This document shows, one piece after another, positions 28,116 through 37,427 of a stretch of 54,819 bases of DNA. Under the pieces are notes generated by a model, which had not been told where the DNA came from, did no database searches, and saw nothing but the letters and a program-made list of their open reading frames with translations. The position numbers were made by a program, and so were the translations under genes. Position 1 is the stretch's first letter. The number at the start of each line of letters is the position of its first letter. Source of the DNA: Flavobacteriaceae bacterium (lineage in GTDB: Bacteria; Bacteroidota; Bacteroidia; Flavobacteriales; Flavobacteriaceae); assembly GCA_002725015.1 (NCBI GenBank), contig PBQM01000062.1, forward strand, positions 1-54,819, read 5' to 3'.

Positions 28116-29276
28116 ATGAATCCATCTGCAAGAGGCTGGCTAAAGAAATTAATGAAATTTGCAACTAAAAATTCTGCAAAGCGCTCTACGCTCTCAAACC
28201 TTTATCCAAGTCTAAAGTCCGCTGGTTTTATTTATGGAGCGAATGTATCTATTGCCATTGATGCGCTCAACAATACTGACTTTACACAGGAGGAACGCTG
28301 TAAAATTAATTTTACACTAGCACTTTTGTCAGTTTATGAGGACGCTGATAAAAAGGAATCGGATTTTGAGACCGCTCTAAAGTTGTTTTATAAAAATATA
28401 GAATTTCACAAATCAAGCTTTGTAAATGATTTACTAGGCACGGACATCGAAGCCATACTTCACAAACGCATCCAAACAGATACCAATATTTTATCTAAAA
28501 CTTTTAGTTTATTCGTTACAAATGCATTGTTGTTTATAGATGTTTTGGCATTTGAAGTGTTTTTAAGAGAGCCAAAATATGCTAAAACTTATTTGATCCA
28601 TCTAGAAAATTCGATCCATACCTTGGTTTCCAAGGCCTTAAATTCAAAGACAATAAAAAATAATTATGACGAAGGTTTAATTAAATTATTGGAGTCATCA
28701 CTTCGAACAACCGCCGCAAATAAAACCAGCCATGAGCCGTTAAATTCAGAAAAATTCTCACCCTTGGAACGGATTTATTTACTAGACTTAGCCTGTATGG
28801 CAACTTGGAGTGATTTAAAAATTGACAAAGGTGAAAAAGCATTTTTTAAAGATTTTGAAATTGATTTTAAAGTTTCAAACACAGCAATTAAAAGTGCGAA
28901 TGATGATGTAAATAATTTTTATAAAAAATATAAGAATGAGATTTCGCTGCTCAGTACCCAAAACATTGCAGAACGTTTTTATCAGCGCGCTTCTAGTATT
29001 GTAAAAAAGTTAATTTCTAGAAATAGCAAACGATTATACCAGGAACTGAAAGAAAGTAAGGATTTGGTGAAATTAGTCTCCGAGTCCACTGTTAGAGATC
29101 TCAATAAAGAAGAACAACAACAGATGCAAGAGCAAATGATGGACCTTATTAAATCCATTCCGAGTCTTGCTATTTTTATGCTTCCTGGGGGGGCTATTTT
29201 ACTGCCAATTTTTATAAAATTCATTCCCAAACTCCTGCCCTCAGCTTTTGATGAAAACAGAATAGAAAATGATTGA
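28116..29276 (+). CDS. LETM1-like domain protein (LETM1-related biofilm-associated protein family)
   Basis: C-terminus MDLIKSIPSLAIFMLPGGAILLPIFIKFIPKLLPSAF matches the LETM1 membrane-proximal motif. ATG 28116 preferred over upstream TTG 28107. Confidence 0.75.
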   Translation: MNPSARGWLKKLMKFATKNSAKRSTLSNLYPSLKSAGFIYGANVSIAIDALNNTDFTQEERCKINFTLALLSVYEDADKKESDFETALKLFYKNIEFHKSSFVNDLLGTDIEAILHKRIQTDTNILSKTFSLFVTNALLFIDVLAFEVFLREPKYAKTYLIHLENSIHTLVSKALNSKTIKNNYDEGLIKLLESSLRTTAANKTSHEPLNSEKFSPLERIYLLDLACMATWSDLKIDKGEKAFFKDFEIDFKVSNTAIKSANDDVNNFYKKYKNEISLLSTQNIAERFYQRASSIVKKLISRNSKRLYQELKESKDLVKLVSESTVRDLNKEEQQQMQEQMMDLIKSIPSLAIFMLPGGAILLPIFIKFIPKLLPSAFDENRIEND

Positions 29277-29288
29277 GTAACATTGCAA

Positions 29289-29314
29289 TGTAACAGTTTA
29301 AAAAAAATAACGTC
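29289..29314 (+). promoter_or_regulatory. Putative ECF-sigma promoter TGTAACA...CGTC (AAC-N16-CGTC)
   Basis: -35-like TGTAACA 29289-29295, CGTC 29311-29314, 26 nt upstream of the ECF sigma start. Confidence 0.6.
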
Positions 29315-29339
29315 CTAATATCAAACCAATTTAGAATCT

Positions 29340-29837
29340 TTGAAATCAACAAACGAAAAGGAATTTGTAACACTTATTGAAGAACATCAGAATTTGATTC
29401 ACAAAATCTGTCGTTTGTACACCAAAAGTAATACAGAGCACAAAGATTTATTTCAAGAAATTACAATACAGCTTTGGAAAGCCTATCCGAAGTTTAGAGG
29501 CGATTCAAAATTCAGTACCTGGATGTATCGCGTGGGCATCAATACGGCCATTACACTTTACAGAAAATCCAAACGAAGGATTCAAAGTTTAAGTTTTGAA
29601 GACGTGGCTTATAAAGTCCCTCAGAGCGAATCCTATGACGATACGGAAGACCAGCAAATCAAAGCTATATATCAAGCCATTAAACAATTGAACGATATTG
29701 AAAAAGCCGTAGTTTTTCTTTACCTAGAAGATAAATCCTATAAAGAAATTAGCAACACCATCGGCATCACAGAAGTCAATGCGCGTGTGCGAATGAACCG
29801 CATAAAAAAGAAATTAATAAAACAGTTAAATCCTTGA
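29340..29837 (+). CDS. RNA polymerase sigma factor, ECF subfamily (TTG start)
   Basis: Sigma-70 region 2 (HKDLFQEITIQLWKAYPKFRGDSKFSTWMYRVGINTAITLYRK) and region 4 (LYLEDKSYKEISNTIGITEVNARVRMNRIKKKL). Confidence 0.93.
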   Translation: MKSTNEKEFVTLIEEHQNLIHKICRLYTKSNTEHKDLFQEITIQLWKAYPKFRGDSKFSTWMYRVGINTAITLYRKSKRRIQSLSFEDVAYKVPQSESYDDTEDQQIKAIYQAIKQLNDIEKAVVFLYLEDKSYKEISNTIGITEVNARVRMNRIKKKLIKQLNP

Positions 29838-29839
29838 TT

Positions 29840-30487
29840 ATGGATGAATTAAAACGATTAAAAAAGGACTGGCAAGAAAATCAAAAGTTTCCAAAATTAA
29901 GCCAATTTGAAATATATAAATTTTTACATAAAAAGTCCTCATCATTGGTAAAACGGATTTTTGTGTTGAGTTTGATTGAATTTGGTTTTTGGACCTTTAT
30001 AAGCTTTTTTATCAAAGACAATGAAGCCCAACAAAGGTTTGATCAATACCAAATGGAACATTTCACCATACCTCTGATTGTTATCGGATATGCAGTTCTG
30101 TTGTATTTTTTCTTTTTATTTTATAAGAATTACAAGTCCATTTCAAGTATTGACAGCACCAAAGGTCTGATGCAGCAAATCCTAAAAACCCGACGTACTG
30201 TCAAGAATTATGTAATTTTCAATCTGGTTTTCTTATATATTTCTATTGTGATTGGATTGTTAATTGAACTCAATAACAATCCAGATGTCGTAATGCTGAC
30301 CGCAGAATTTAATTCCACTGGCGACTATTTGATTTTCTATGGAATCATCATAATTCTAACCCTTATAATGATGGCTTTACTGACGGCTTTGTTGCTTGGT
30401 TTCTATTTCCTTGTGTATGGAATTCTTCTGAAAAAATTGAAAAACAACTACAAAGAATTGCAAACTATTGAAGCGGACACTGACTAG
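29840..30487 (+). CDS. Multi-TM membrane protein, possible membrane partner of the upstream sigma factor
   Basis: DELKRLKKDWQENQKFPKLSQFEIYKFLHKKSSSLVKRIF plus four hydrophobic segments; starts 2 nt after the sigma-factor stop. Confidence 0.65.
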   Translation: MDELKRLKKDWQENQKFPKLSQFEIYKFLHKKSSSLVKRIFVLSLIEFGFWTFISFFIKDNEAQQRFDQYQMEHFTIPLIVIGYAVLLYFFFLFYKNYKSISSIDSTKGLMQQILKTRRTVKNYVIFNLVFLYISIVIGLLIELNNNPDVVMLTAEFNSTGDYLIFYGIIIILTLIMMALLTALLLGFYFLVYGILLKKLKNNYKELQTIEADTD

Positions 30488-30489
30488 AT

Positions 30490-31287
30490 TTACCAATTTC
30501 GCTGTTTGTTTAGTTGTTCATTTAACATTAATTCCTCTTGGGGGATCACTTTTAAGAAAGAGTGATGTTGCTCTATAGAGTATTCTATCTTTTCCACAAT
30601 TTGATCAATTGACTCATTTTCGTAATCAATCTCAAGTGGCGGCTTTATTTCCATGGATTGTAAAATATTTTTCTTTTTAATGCGAATGCCTTTTTTATCA
30701 AAGGCGCGTCTAAAACCGTCAATGACTATGGGAACTACGATGGGTTGGTAGTGTTTGATGATGTGGGCTGTTCCCTTTCGAATGGGCTTAAAAGGCGTGG
30801 TAGTACCCTGGGGGAAGGTGATCACCCAGCCATCGTCTAATGCTTTTTTAATGTTTGATATATCACTCATTTTGACTTGTCGATTGACCTCTTTTCCAGA
30901 TGAACGCCATGTTCTCTCTATGCTTATAGATCCTGCATAAGCAAAAATTTTGGGCAGCAAACCAGATTTCATGGTTTCTTTTGCGGCGACATAATATAAA
31001 TTCAACTTTGGATTCCATAAATAGCCAACATTTTTTAAAGTATCATCACGCCCACTCAAGGCCGCGTTAAAAACATGAAACATGGCTACAACATCCGCAA
31101 AATAAGTTTGGTGGTTAGAAATAAATAATACATTTTTTTCCGGAAGCCCTCTGAGTATATCTGATCCCTCTATTTTCAACTCATTAAATCTGTGATAACG
31201 TTGGTGGCTAATGGCGCCAAGGACGCGAATAATCCATTTTTTAATAATTAAATATTGACCGAAAATATTTTTTTTAAACAAGCCCAT
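30490..31287 (-). CDS. 1-acyl-sn-glycerol-3-phosphate acyltransferase (PlsC family)
   Basis: NHQTYFAD (NHxxxxD box), FPQGTTTPFKPIRKGTAHI. Confidence 0.87.
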   Translation of the reverse strand: MGLFKKNIFGQYLIIKKWIIRVLGAISHQRYHRFNELKIEGSDILRGLPEKNVLFISNHQTYFADVVAMFHVFNAALSGRDDTLKNVGYLWNPKLNLYYVAAKETMKSGLLPKIFAYAGSISIERTWRSSGKEVNRQVKMSDISNIKKALDDGWVITFPQGTTTPFKPIRKGTAHIIKHYQPIVVPIVIDGFRRAFDKKGIRIKKKNILQSMEIKPPLEIDYENESIDQIVEKIEYSIEQHHSFLKVIPQEELMLNEQLNKQRNW

Positions 31288-31319
31288 ACAATGGATAAAA
31301 ATAGAAGTACAAACCTAAA

Positions 31320-31967
31320 CTATTTTTTTAAAATTAAATTCAATAAATAAATAATTTCTGTTAAAATCATCGCAGTAGCCCCCCAAACAATATGTCCACT
31401 GAAGTTAAATGCTGGGACAGTGATTGACAAACCGTCAGCAGTTTTTACTTTTACTGAGGTGCGGTATTTGGGATGGATCAAATCATCCAAAGAAATCTCT
31501 ATAATTGATGCGACCTCAGACAATTGAGCTTTAAAAACTGGCTGGGTTTGTGTGATGCCCACAAATGGAAATACATTAAAATTACTTGGTGGGATATAAA
31601 GTTTTGACATTGGAGTTATCAATTCAATAAGCTCAGGATTAACGCCGATTTCTTCATGAGTTTCTCGAACTACGGTTTGTTGAAGGTTGGCATCTCCCAT
31701 CTCAGGCTTACCGCCAGGAAATCCAATTTGTCCAGAATGTACACCAATGCGGGACTGACGAAGTATAAAAACCAAATACGTCTTGCCATTCAATCCAGGA
31801 TAAAACAGTGCTAGGACAGCGGCCAATTTGGCTTTGTCAATTAATTCAGCACTTTGTTTTAGTAGCAGTTCTCTGTAGGGTGGCGCCATTTGTAATTGAA
31901 CTTCCAGTCCTGGAAGTTCATACAAACTAATTTTACTTATAATTTTAGAAAAAGCGTCAAATCTCAT
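31320..31967 (-). CDS. NUDIX hydrolase, CoA pyrophosphatase-like
   Basis: GQIGFPGGKPEMGDANLQQTVVRETHEEIGV. Confidence 0.9.
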   Translation of the reverse strand: MRFDAFSKIISKISLYELPGLEVQLQMAPPYRELLLKQSAELIDKAKLAAVLALFYPGLNGKTYLVFILRQSRIGVHSGQIGFPGGKPEMGDANLQQTVVRETHEEIGVNPELIELITPMSKLYIPPSNFNVFPFVGITQTQPVFKAQLSEVASIIEISLDDLIHPKYRTSVKVKTADGLSITVPAFNFSGHIVWGATAMILTEIIYLLNLILKK

Positions 31968-31994
31968 ATATTACAGCTTTTAAAATAAAAAAAC

Positions 31995-32684
31995 ATGCGG
32001 TTCATTTACTTTGTCATTTTCCTTTTTATGGGCTGTCAAGATACTAAAAGTGTGCCCAAAAAAACACTGCCAAACAAAACTCAAAATCCAGAACATTCCA
32101 GTGCAATTACTCAACAGCCATTGGAAGCACCGTTTTTATTGAATGATGAGAATGTGATGGAGTTTTTTTTGGACTACGACAAGCAATACAAAGAAAATAA
32201 AGTTCGGATCTCAACAGATTACGGCAATATTGATATTAGCTTGTTTGAGGCCACAAAGTTTCACCGCTCAAATTTTATTTACCTGACAAAAAAGCGGTAT
32301 TTTGACAATACACAATTTTACAGAGTTATTGATAATTTTATCATTCAAGGCGGCAACAGTGACGACCAAAAAACACTGACTAAAAGAAAAAAAATAGGGC
32401 GTTATTTATTGCCCAACGATCATAAAAAGGGGTTTAAACACGATCGGGGTACAGTCAGTATGCCCAGCAGTGCCGTAGAAAATCCCTATAAATTGGCTTC
32501 TCCTTTTGAGTTTTTTATCGTTCAAAAGCGCGGAGGCGCTCACCACTTAGACGGCAATTATGCCGTATTTGGTAAGGTCATTCGCGGGATGGATGTGGTG
32601 GATAAAATTGCGGCTGTCCCTACAGACCAAGGGGACTGGCCACAAGCTAATGTGTACATCAATAAAGTTGAAATTATTGAGTAA
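31995..32684 (+). CDS. Peptidyl-prolyl cis-trans isomerase (cyclophilin type), lipoprotein
   Basis: MRFIYFVIFLFMGCQ lipobox; VRISTDYGNIDISLFEA, FIIQGGNSDD, FGKVIRGMDVVDKIA. Confidence 0.9.
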   Translation: MRFIYFVIFLFMGCQDTKSVPKKTLPNKTQNPEHSSAITQQPLEAPFLLNDENVMEFFLDYDKQYKENKVRISTDYGNIDISLFEATKFHRSNFIYLTKKRYFDNTQFYRVIDNFIIQGGNSDDQKTLTKRKKIGRYLLPNDHKKGFKHDRGTVSMPSSAVENPYKLASPFEFFIVQKRGGAHHLDGNYAVFGKVIRGMDVVDKIAAVPTDQGDWPQANVYINKVEIIE

Positions 32685-32755
32685 ATCTAAGCTAATCACT
32701 TAAATTTACCCACTGTTCAACCTATTAAACTCTAAAAATATATAGAGAAAATTTA

Positions 32756-32763
32756 TAACTTTG
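32756..32763 (+). promoter_or_regulatory. -7 element TAACTTTG upstream of oxyR
   Basis: Exact TAnnTTTG, overlaps the track start at 32761 and supports ATG 32779. Confidence 0.55.
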
Positions 32764-32778
32764 TTTAAACTTATTTCT

Positions 32779-33726
32779 ATGACCATTACACAATTGCATT
32801 ATGTCCTCGCAGTTGCTCAATACAAAAACTTCACAAAAGCAGCGCAATTTTGTAATGTCACCCAACCGACTCTAAGCATGCAAGTTCAAAAACTGGAAGA
32901 CGCATACGATATTCAAATTTTTGACCGCAGTAAAAAGCCCATAGAATTAACAGCAGTTGGGCGGAAAATTGTAGCCCAAGCCAAAAAAATTATCGCAGAA
33001 GCTGATCGCATCAACGACATTGTAGATATTGAAAAAGGGTTTATTGGAGGAGAATTCAAATTGGGAATGCTCCCCACCATCATGCCCACATTATTACCCA
33101 TGTTTTTAAAGAGCTTTATTCGGCGCTATCCAAAAGTAAAATTAAAAATTGAAGAGCTCAACACCAATGAGCTCACGAATCGTCTCAAAGATGGACATCT
33201 AGATGCCGCCATTGCCGCAACGCCACTGGGTATTCAACATCTCAAAGAACGCGTTCTTTTTTTTGAACCTTTTGTTGGCTACATTACTCCCAACCACCGA
33301 TTGAATGATAAAACAGCGATTGAAGTTTCAGATCTAGACATCAATGACATATTGATACTAGAAGACGGGCATTGTTTTAGAGAAGGGGTTTTAAATTTGT
33401 GCAAAACTACAAAAGAACAGCAAAAAGAAGCCTTTCAATTGGAAAGTGGCAGCATTGAAATGTTGGTTAAATTGGCCAATGAAGGTATGGGGATGACCCT
33501 ACTCCCTTATTTGAACACCTTGGATTTAAAGCTTGTTGAACAAAAGAACTTGCGCTTTTTTAAAACGCCTTCTCCAGCCAGAGAAGTAAGTCTGATTTAC
33601 AGCAAGACTGAATTGAAAATACATATTATCGATGCCATCCATGAAACAATTTCTGGAATTATTAGGGGGGCTATAAAATTTCAAGACGTTAAAATAATCA
33701 GTCCACTGCCAAAACAGAGCCTCTAG
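32779..33726 (+). CDS. oxyR: LysR family regulator, OxyR-like
   Basis: MTITQLHYVLAVAQYKNFTKAAQFCNVTQPTLSMQVQKLE; LLILEDGHCFREGVLNLCK-like region with two cysteines (DGHCFREGVLNLC). Confidence 0.9.
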   Translation: MTITQLHYVLAVAQYKNFTKAAQFCNVTQPTLSMQVQKLEDAYDIQIFDRSKKPIELTAVGRKIVAQAKKIIAEADRINDIVDIEKGFIGGEFKLGMLPTIMPTLLPMFLKSFIRRYPKVKLKIEELNTNELTNRLKDGHLDAAIAATPLGIQHLKERVLFFEPFVGYITPNHRLNDKTAIEVSDLDINDILILEDGHCFREGVLNLCKTTKEQQKEAFQLESGSIEMLVKLANEGMGMTLLPYLNTLDLKLVEQKNLRFFKTPSPAREVSLIYSKTELKIHIIDAIHETISGIIRGAIKFQDVKIISPLPKQSL

Positions 33727-33917
33727 ACCAAATAAACAGAACAATGGCTGAGTTCTGGATTATTTAAAATTAAACGGCGAATGAAAAGTTTGAGTTCTTC
33801 TTTTTCATAAGGCATCAATCTTTGCATTGCCTTTTTGACTTCAATAGAAAATAAATGAGGGTTAAAACTGACCTTTTTAAGAATTGACTTTGTGTAGTCA
33901 AGCATTGCTCTTGCCAT
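33723..33917 (-). CDS. Small conserved-looking protein, 64 aa
   Basis: MARAMLDYTKSILKKVSFNPHLFSIEVKKAMQRLMPYEKEELKLFIRRLILNN...; clean ORF filling the gap, stop overlaps the oxyR stop. Confidence 0.6.
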   Translation of the reverse strand: MARAMLDYTKSILKKVSFNPHLFSIEVKKAMQRLMPYEKEELKLFIRRLILNNPELSHCSVYLV

Positions 33918-34025
33918 TGTTAATCTGATTTAAAATTTAGAAGGTAATTCTAGACAATATAAAAAGTGAGTTATAACTCTACTAAATTTAGATAAAACAA
34001 ATGTTTTAACCAAAAACATTAACAT

Positions 34026-34481
34026 TTAAAATTTAGTCTTTAAAGTCCATTCAAAAGAAAATTTGGAAACCAAGTCACCAGCCTCGTCATGGCCTTCTGC
34101 TTCTAAAATCAGAGTCTGACCCTGACCCGTTTCTATTGCCTTTTTTAAAGCGGAATCAATGGAAATTCCTTGCTTGCATTCAAATGTAATTCGACCTTTG
34201 GCTTTTTTGGTAAATTGGGCTTCATTTCTAAGCACCAACATGGATATTTTTTGATTTAACTGTTTAATTTTTAATATAATGAGTGCTCCTGTTGACAGTT
34301 CTGCCGCCATGCCTTGTACCGCCCAAAACATAGAACTAAAGGGATTTTTATTGATCCATTTGTGACGTACAGAAACACAGCATCTTTCAGAGTTAATCAA
34401 TTTAACCCTGACCCCACATAAAAAAGCTGAGGGAAGATTAACTGCGAGGAATAGATTGAGTTTTTTGGGAGAGAATAACAT
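34026..34481 (-). CDS. DUF4442 domain protein (hotdog thioesterase-like)
   Basis: NPFSSMFWAVQGMAAELSTGALIILKI is typical of DUF4442 proteins. Confidence 0.75.
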   Translation of the reverse strand: MLFSPKKLNLFLAVNLPSAFLCGVRVKLINSERCCVSVRHKWINKNPFSSMFWAVQGMAAELSTGALIILKIKQLNQKISMLVLRNEAQFTKKAKGRITFECKQGISIDSALKKAIETGQGQTLILEAEGHDEAGDLVSKFSFEWTLKTKF

Positions 34482-34607
34482 AATAAGATTTATTGTACTA
34501 ATATAATCAATATTTAATGGATTGAATTTTGTGAATTGTCATGATTCGTAAACAATTTCTAAATGAGATGGCTTGATTTTTGATTCGTTTTAATAAAAAT
34601 CACAAAC

Positions 34608-34835
34608 GTGGCTTATATCAAACTTTACGAAGGCAGCTTTATCATTGTTCAACTGATTCAAAAAAAATTAGAAAGTCAGGGCATTGTTCCCGTTATCAAA
34701 GACGAAACAGAGTCAGCAAGATTGGCGGGCTTTGGTGTTTTTGGATCCGGAAATCAACAATTATTTATTCACGAAAGTGAAGAAAGGGAAGCGCTAAAAA
34801 TAGTCCAAAAGGCTCTTGCTGGCTTGGGCTTATAA
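34608..34835 (+). CDS. DUF2007 domain protein (GTG start)
   Basis: IKLYEGSFIIVQLIQKKLESQGIVPVIKDETESARLAGFGVFGSGNQQLFI. Confidence 0.8.
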   Translation: MAYIKLYEGSFIIVQLIQKKLESQGIVPVIKDETESARLAGFGVFGSGNQQLFIHESEEREALKIVQKALAGLGL

Positions 34836-34892
34836 GATTCTTCTTGTATTGTTTTAAAATCATTTTGTATTTTAGAACCCTAAAAAAAAAAC

Positions 34893-36380
34893 ATGCAAAA
34901 AATCCTTCTTATTTGTATTGGCCTGTATTTTCATTTAAGTTTTACTCAATCGCTTAAAGTACCCTTAGACACTGTTGTTATCACCAAACATAAAACTGTC
35001 ATAAAAGGGGTTGCAATGAACTACACTGCAGAGACAGGAATGCAGCCCGTTTGGGATGATGATGGAGTTGTAATCGCAAGTTTATTTTATACCTACTACA
35101 GCCGCGATAATGTCAAAAACAGAAACCAACGACCTGTAATAATTTCATTTAATGGGGGGCCCGGTTCCGCCTCTGTTTGGATGCATATGGCCTACACTGG
35201 ACCAAGAATTTTAAAGGTTGATGATGAAGGTTATCCCGTTCAACCCTATGGCTATAAGAGCAATCCGTATTCTATTTTGGATGTTGCTGATATTGTTTTT
35301 GTAAATCCAGTCAATACTGCCTATTCGCGCAGGGTCGCAAACAAAGAAGGTGAGCTTCCCGATCGCGAACAATTTTTTGGTATCAATGAAGACATTGCGT
35401 ATCTATCCAGTTGGATCAATACATTTATTTCCAGAAAAAATCGTTGGGAATCTCCAAAATACCTCATTGGTGAGAGTTATGGAGGAACACGTGTCATGGG
35501 GCTTTCACTGGCACTGCAAAAAAACCAATGGATGTACCTCAATGGGGTGATTTTAGTATCACCAGCAGATTATAAAACGCTTCGAAGTGATGGACCGGTT
35601 GCTTCAGCTCTAAACCTTCCCTACTACACAGCCACTGCTTGGTATCACAAAATGCTTCCAGAAGATTTACAATCTAAAGACCTTTTAGAGATTCTTCCAG
35701 AAGCAGAGGATTTTGCAATCAATTCTCTTATTCCTGTGTTGGCAAAGGGAGGCTTTGTAAGCGATGCTGAAAAAGAAGCCGTAAGCGCTAAAGTGGCATA
35801 TTATTCTGGCTTGAGTCAAAAAACAGTACTGCAGCACAATTTAAACATTCCCAACTCCTTTTTTTGGAAAGAATTATTGCGTGAAACAAGGGGACTTACC
35901 GTTGGGCGTTTAGACTCTCGCTATTTGGGAATTGATAAAAATGAAGCGGGTTCACGCCCCGACTACAACCCAGAATTGTCGTCTTGGGAGCACTCATTTA
36001 CACCCGCTATTAACCACTACCTCAAAAACGAATTAAATTTTAAGACAGATTTAAAATACCATGTGTTTGGACCTGTACACCCGTGGAATAAGGAAAATGA
36101 CAACACACGAGATAATTTAAGATCCGCCATGGCTCAAAATCCCTATTTAAAAGTCCTTAATCAATCTGGTTATTACGACGGTGCTACCACTTACTTTAGC
36201 GCCAAATACAACTTGTCTCAAATTGATCCAAGTGGTAAAATGAAAGATCGTTTTACCTTTAAATGCTACAGAAGCGGCCATATGATGTACTTGAGAAATG
36301 AAGACCTTATTCAGTCCAACGAAGATTTGAGAGCCTTTATAAAAAAGGCTTCCCCCAATGGCAAGGCCGCCAAATACTGA
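34893..36380 (+). CDS. S10 family serine carboxypeptidase-like peptidase, secreted
   Basis: SFNGGPGSASVWMHMAYTGPR, YLIGESYGGTRVMGLS, YRSGHMMYL. Confidence 0.92.
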   Translation: MQKILLICIGLYFHLSFTQSLKVPLDTVVITKHKTVIKGVAMNYTAETGMQPVWDDDGVVIASLFYTYYSRDNVKNRNQRPVIISFNGGPGSASVWMHMAYTGPRILKVDDEGYPVQPYGYKSNPYSILDVADIVFVNPVNTAYSRRVANKEGELPDREQFFGINEDIAYLSSWINTFISRKNRWESPKYLIGESYGGTRVMGLSLALQKNQWMYLNGVILVSPADYKTLRSDGPVASALNLPYYTATAWYHKMLPEDLQSKDLLEILPEAEDFAINSLIPVLAKGGFVSDAEKEAVSAKVAYYSGLSQKTVLQHNLNIPNSFFWKELLRETRGLTVGRLDSRYLGIDKNEAGSRPDYNPELSSWEHSFTPAINHYLKNELNFKTDLKYHVFGPVHPWNKENDNTRDNLRSAMAQNPYLKVLNQSGYYDGATTYFSAKYNLSQIDPSGKMKDRFTFKCYRSGHMMYLRNEDLIQSNEDLRAFIKKASPNGKAAKY

Positions 36381-37390
36381 TGCTAAATCAAAGAGTCAGC
36401 ATCCTTGTCCCCTTTAAGAATACGTCAAACTATTTGTCGGCCTGTCTTGATTCCATCCTAGAGCAAAGCTATACAAACTGGGAGCTTGTCATTGTGGACG
36501 ACCACTCAACCGACCAAAGCTTTAAGATTGTTGAAAACTACGCTAAAAAAGATCCTCGAGTTAAACTTTTAAAAAATAAGGGAATTGGAATTATTAGTGC
36601 CCTGCAAACAGCCTATAAAAATTCTGTTGGAAAATTCATCACACGAATGGACAGTGATGATATCATGCAAAAAAATAAAATCGAGTTTATGGTCAATGAT
36701 TTAAGCCAAAATGGTCAGGGTTTTATCGCACTTGGATTGGTCAAATATTTTTGCGATACAGGGGTTAAAGAGGGCTATAAACGCTATGAAAAATGGCTAA
36801 ATGATTTGATCTCAAAAGGAACAAGCTTTAACGAAATTTATAAAGAATGTGTGATTCCCTCCCCTTGCTGGATGGTATACAGAAGTGATTTTGAAAAAGC
36901 AAATGGCTTTGATTCCAATGTTTACCCTGAGGATTATGACCTAGCATTTCGTTTTTATGAAATTGGTCTTCGTTGCATTCCTACCAAAAACATCCTGCAT
37001 ATGTGGCGAGATTATCCTGTTCGAACCTCCAGAACCAGTCCAAATTATGCCGAAAACAGCTTCTTGGAGCTCAAAATTCATTACTTTCTTAGACTTTCTT
37101 ATGATTCTTTAAAAACATTGGTTCTTTGGGGTGCAGGAAAAAAAGGGAAAAAGCTAGCGGGTTTGCTCAAGTCAGCAGAAATACCATTTGTATGGATTTG
37201 TGACAACCCAAAAAAAATTGGCAAGAGGATTTATGACCACCCCCTTGAGTCATGGGAAAAACTATCGGATCTTACTACAGACTCACAAAGCATTATAACG
37301 GTTGCCAATGAGAATTCTCAAAAAACCATTGAAACCTATTTTAATTCACTGCAAAAAAAACCTATGATGGATTATTTCTTCTTTTGTTAA
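36380..37390 (+). CDS. Glycosyltransferase family 2 with C-terminal Rossmann-like region
   Basis: VSILVPFKNTSNYLSACLDSILEQSYTNWELVIVDDHSTD; C-terminal LKTLVLWGAGKKGKKLAGLL. ATG overlaps the upstream stop (TGATG). Confidence 0.88.
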   Translation: MLNQRVSILVPFKNTSNYLSACLDSILEQSYTNWELVIVDDHSTDQSFKIVENYAKKDPRVKLLKNKGIGIISALQTAYKNSVGKFITRMDSDDIMQKNKIEFMVNDLSQNGQGFIALGLVKYFCDTGVKEGYKRYEKWLNDLISKGTSFNEIYKECVIPSPCWMVYRSDFEKANGFDSNVYPEDYDLAFRFYEIGLRCIPTKNILHMWRDYPVRTSRTSPNYAENSFLELKIHYFLRLSYDSLKTLVLWGAGKKGKKLAGLLKSAEIPFVWICDNPKKIGKRIYDHPLESWEKLSDLTTDSQSIITVANENSQKTIETYFNSLQKKPMMDYFFFC

Positions 37391-37412
37391 CAGACTAATT
37401 GGTTTATATTTG
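37383..37412 (+). promoter_or_regulatory. Bacteroidota promoter TTTG-N18-TATATTTG
   Basis: TTTG 37383-37386, TATATTTG 37405-37412, 16 nt before ATG 37428. Confidence 0.75.
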
Positions 37413-37427
37413 ATAAACCTTTTGTAC

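Noticed and set aside
34881-34892. 10-A tract immediately before the S10 peptidase start as a phase-variation tract
   Set aside because: A-rich leaders are normal upstream of Bacteroidota start codons; no evidence of variation from one sequence.
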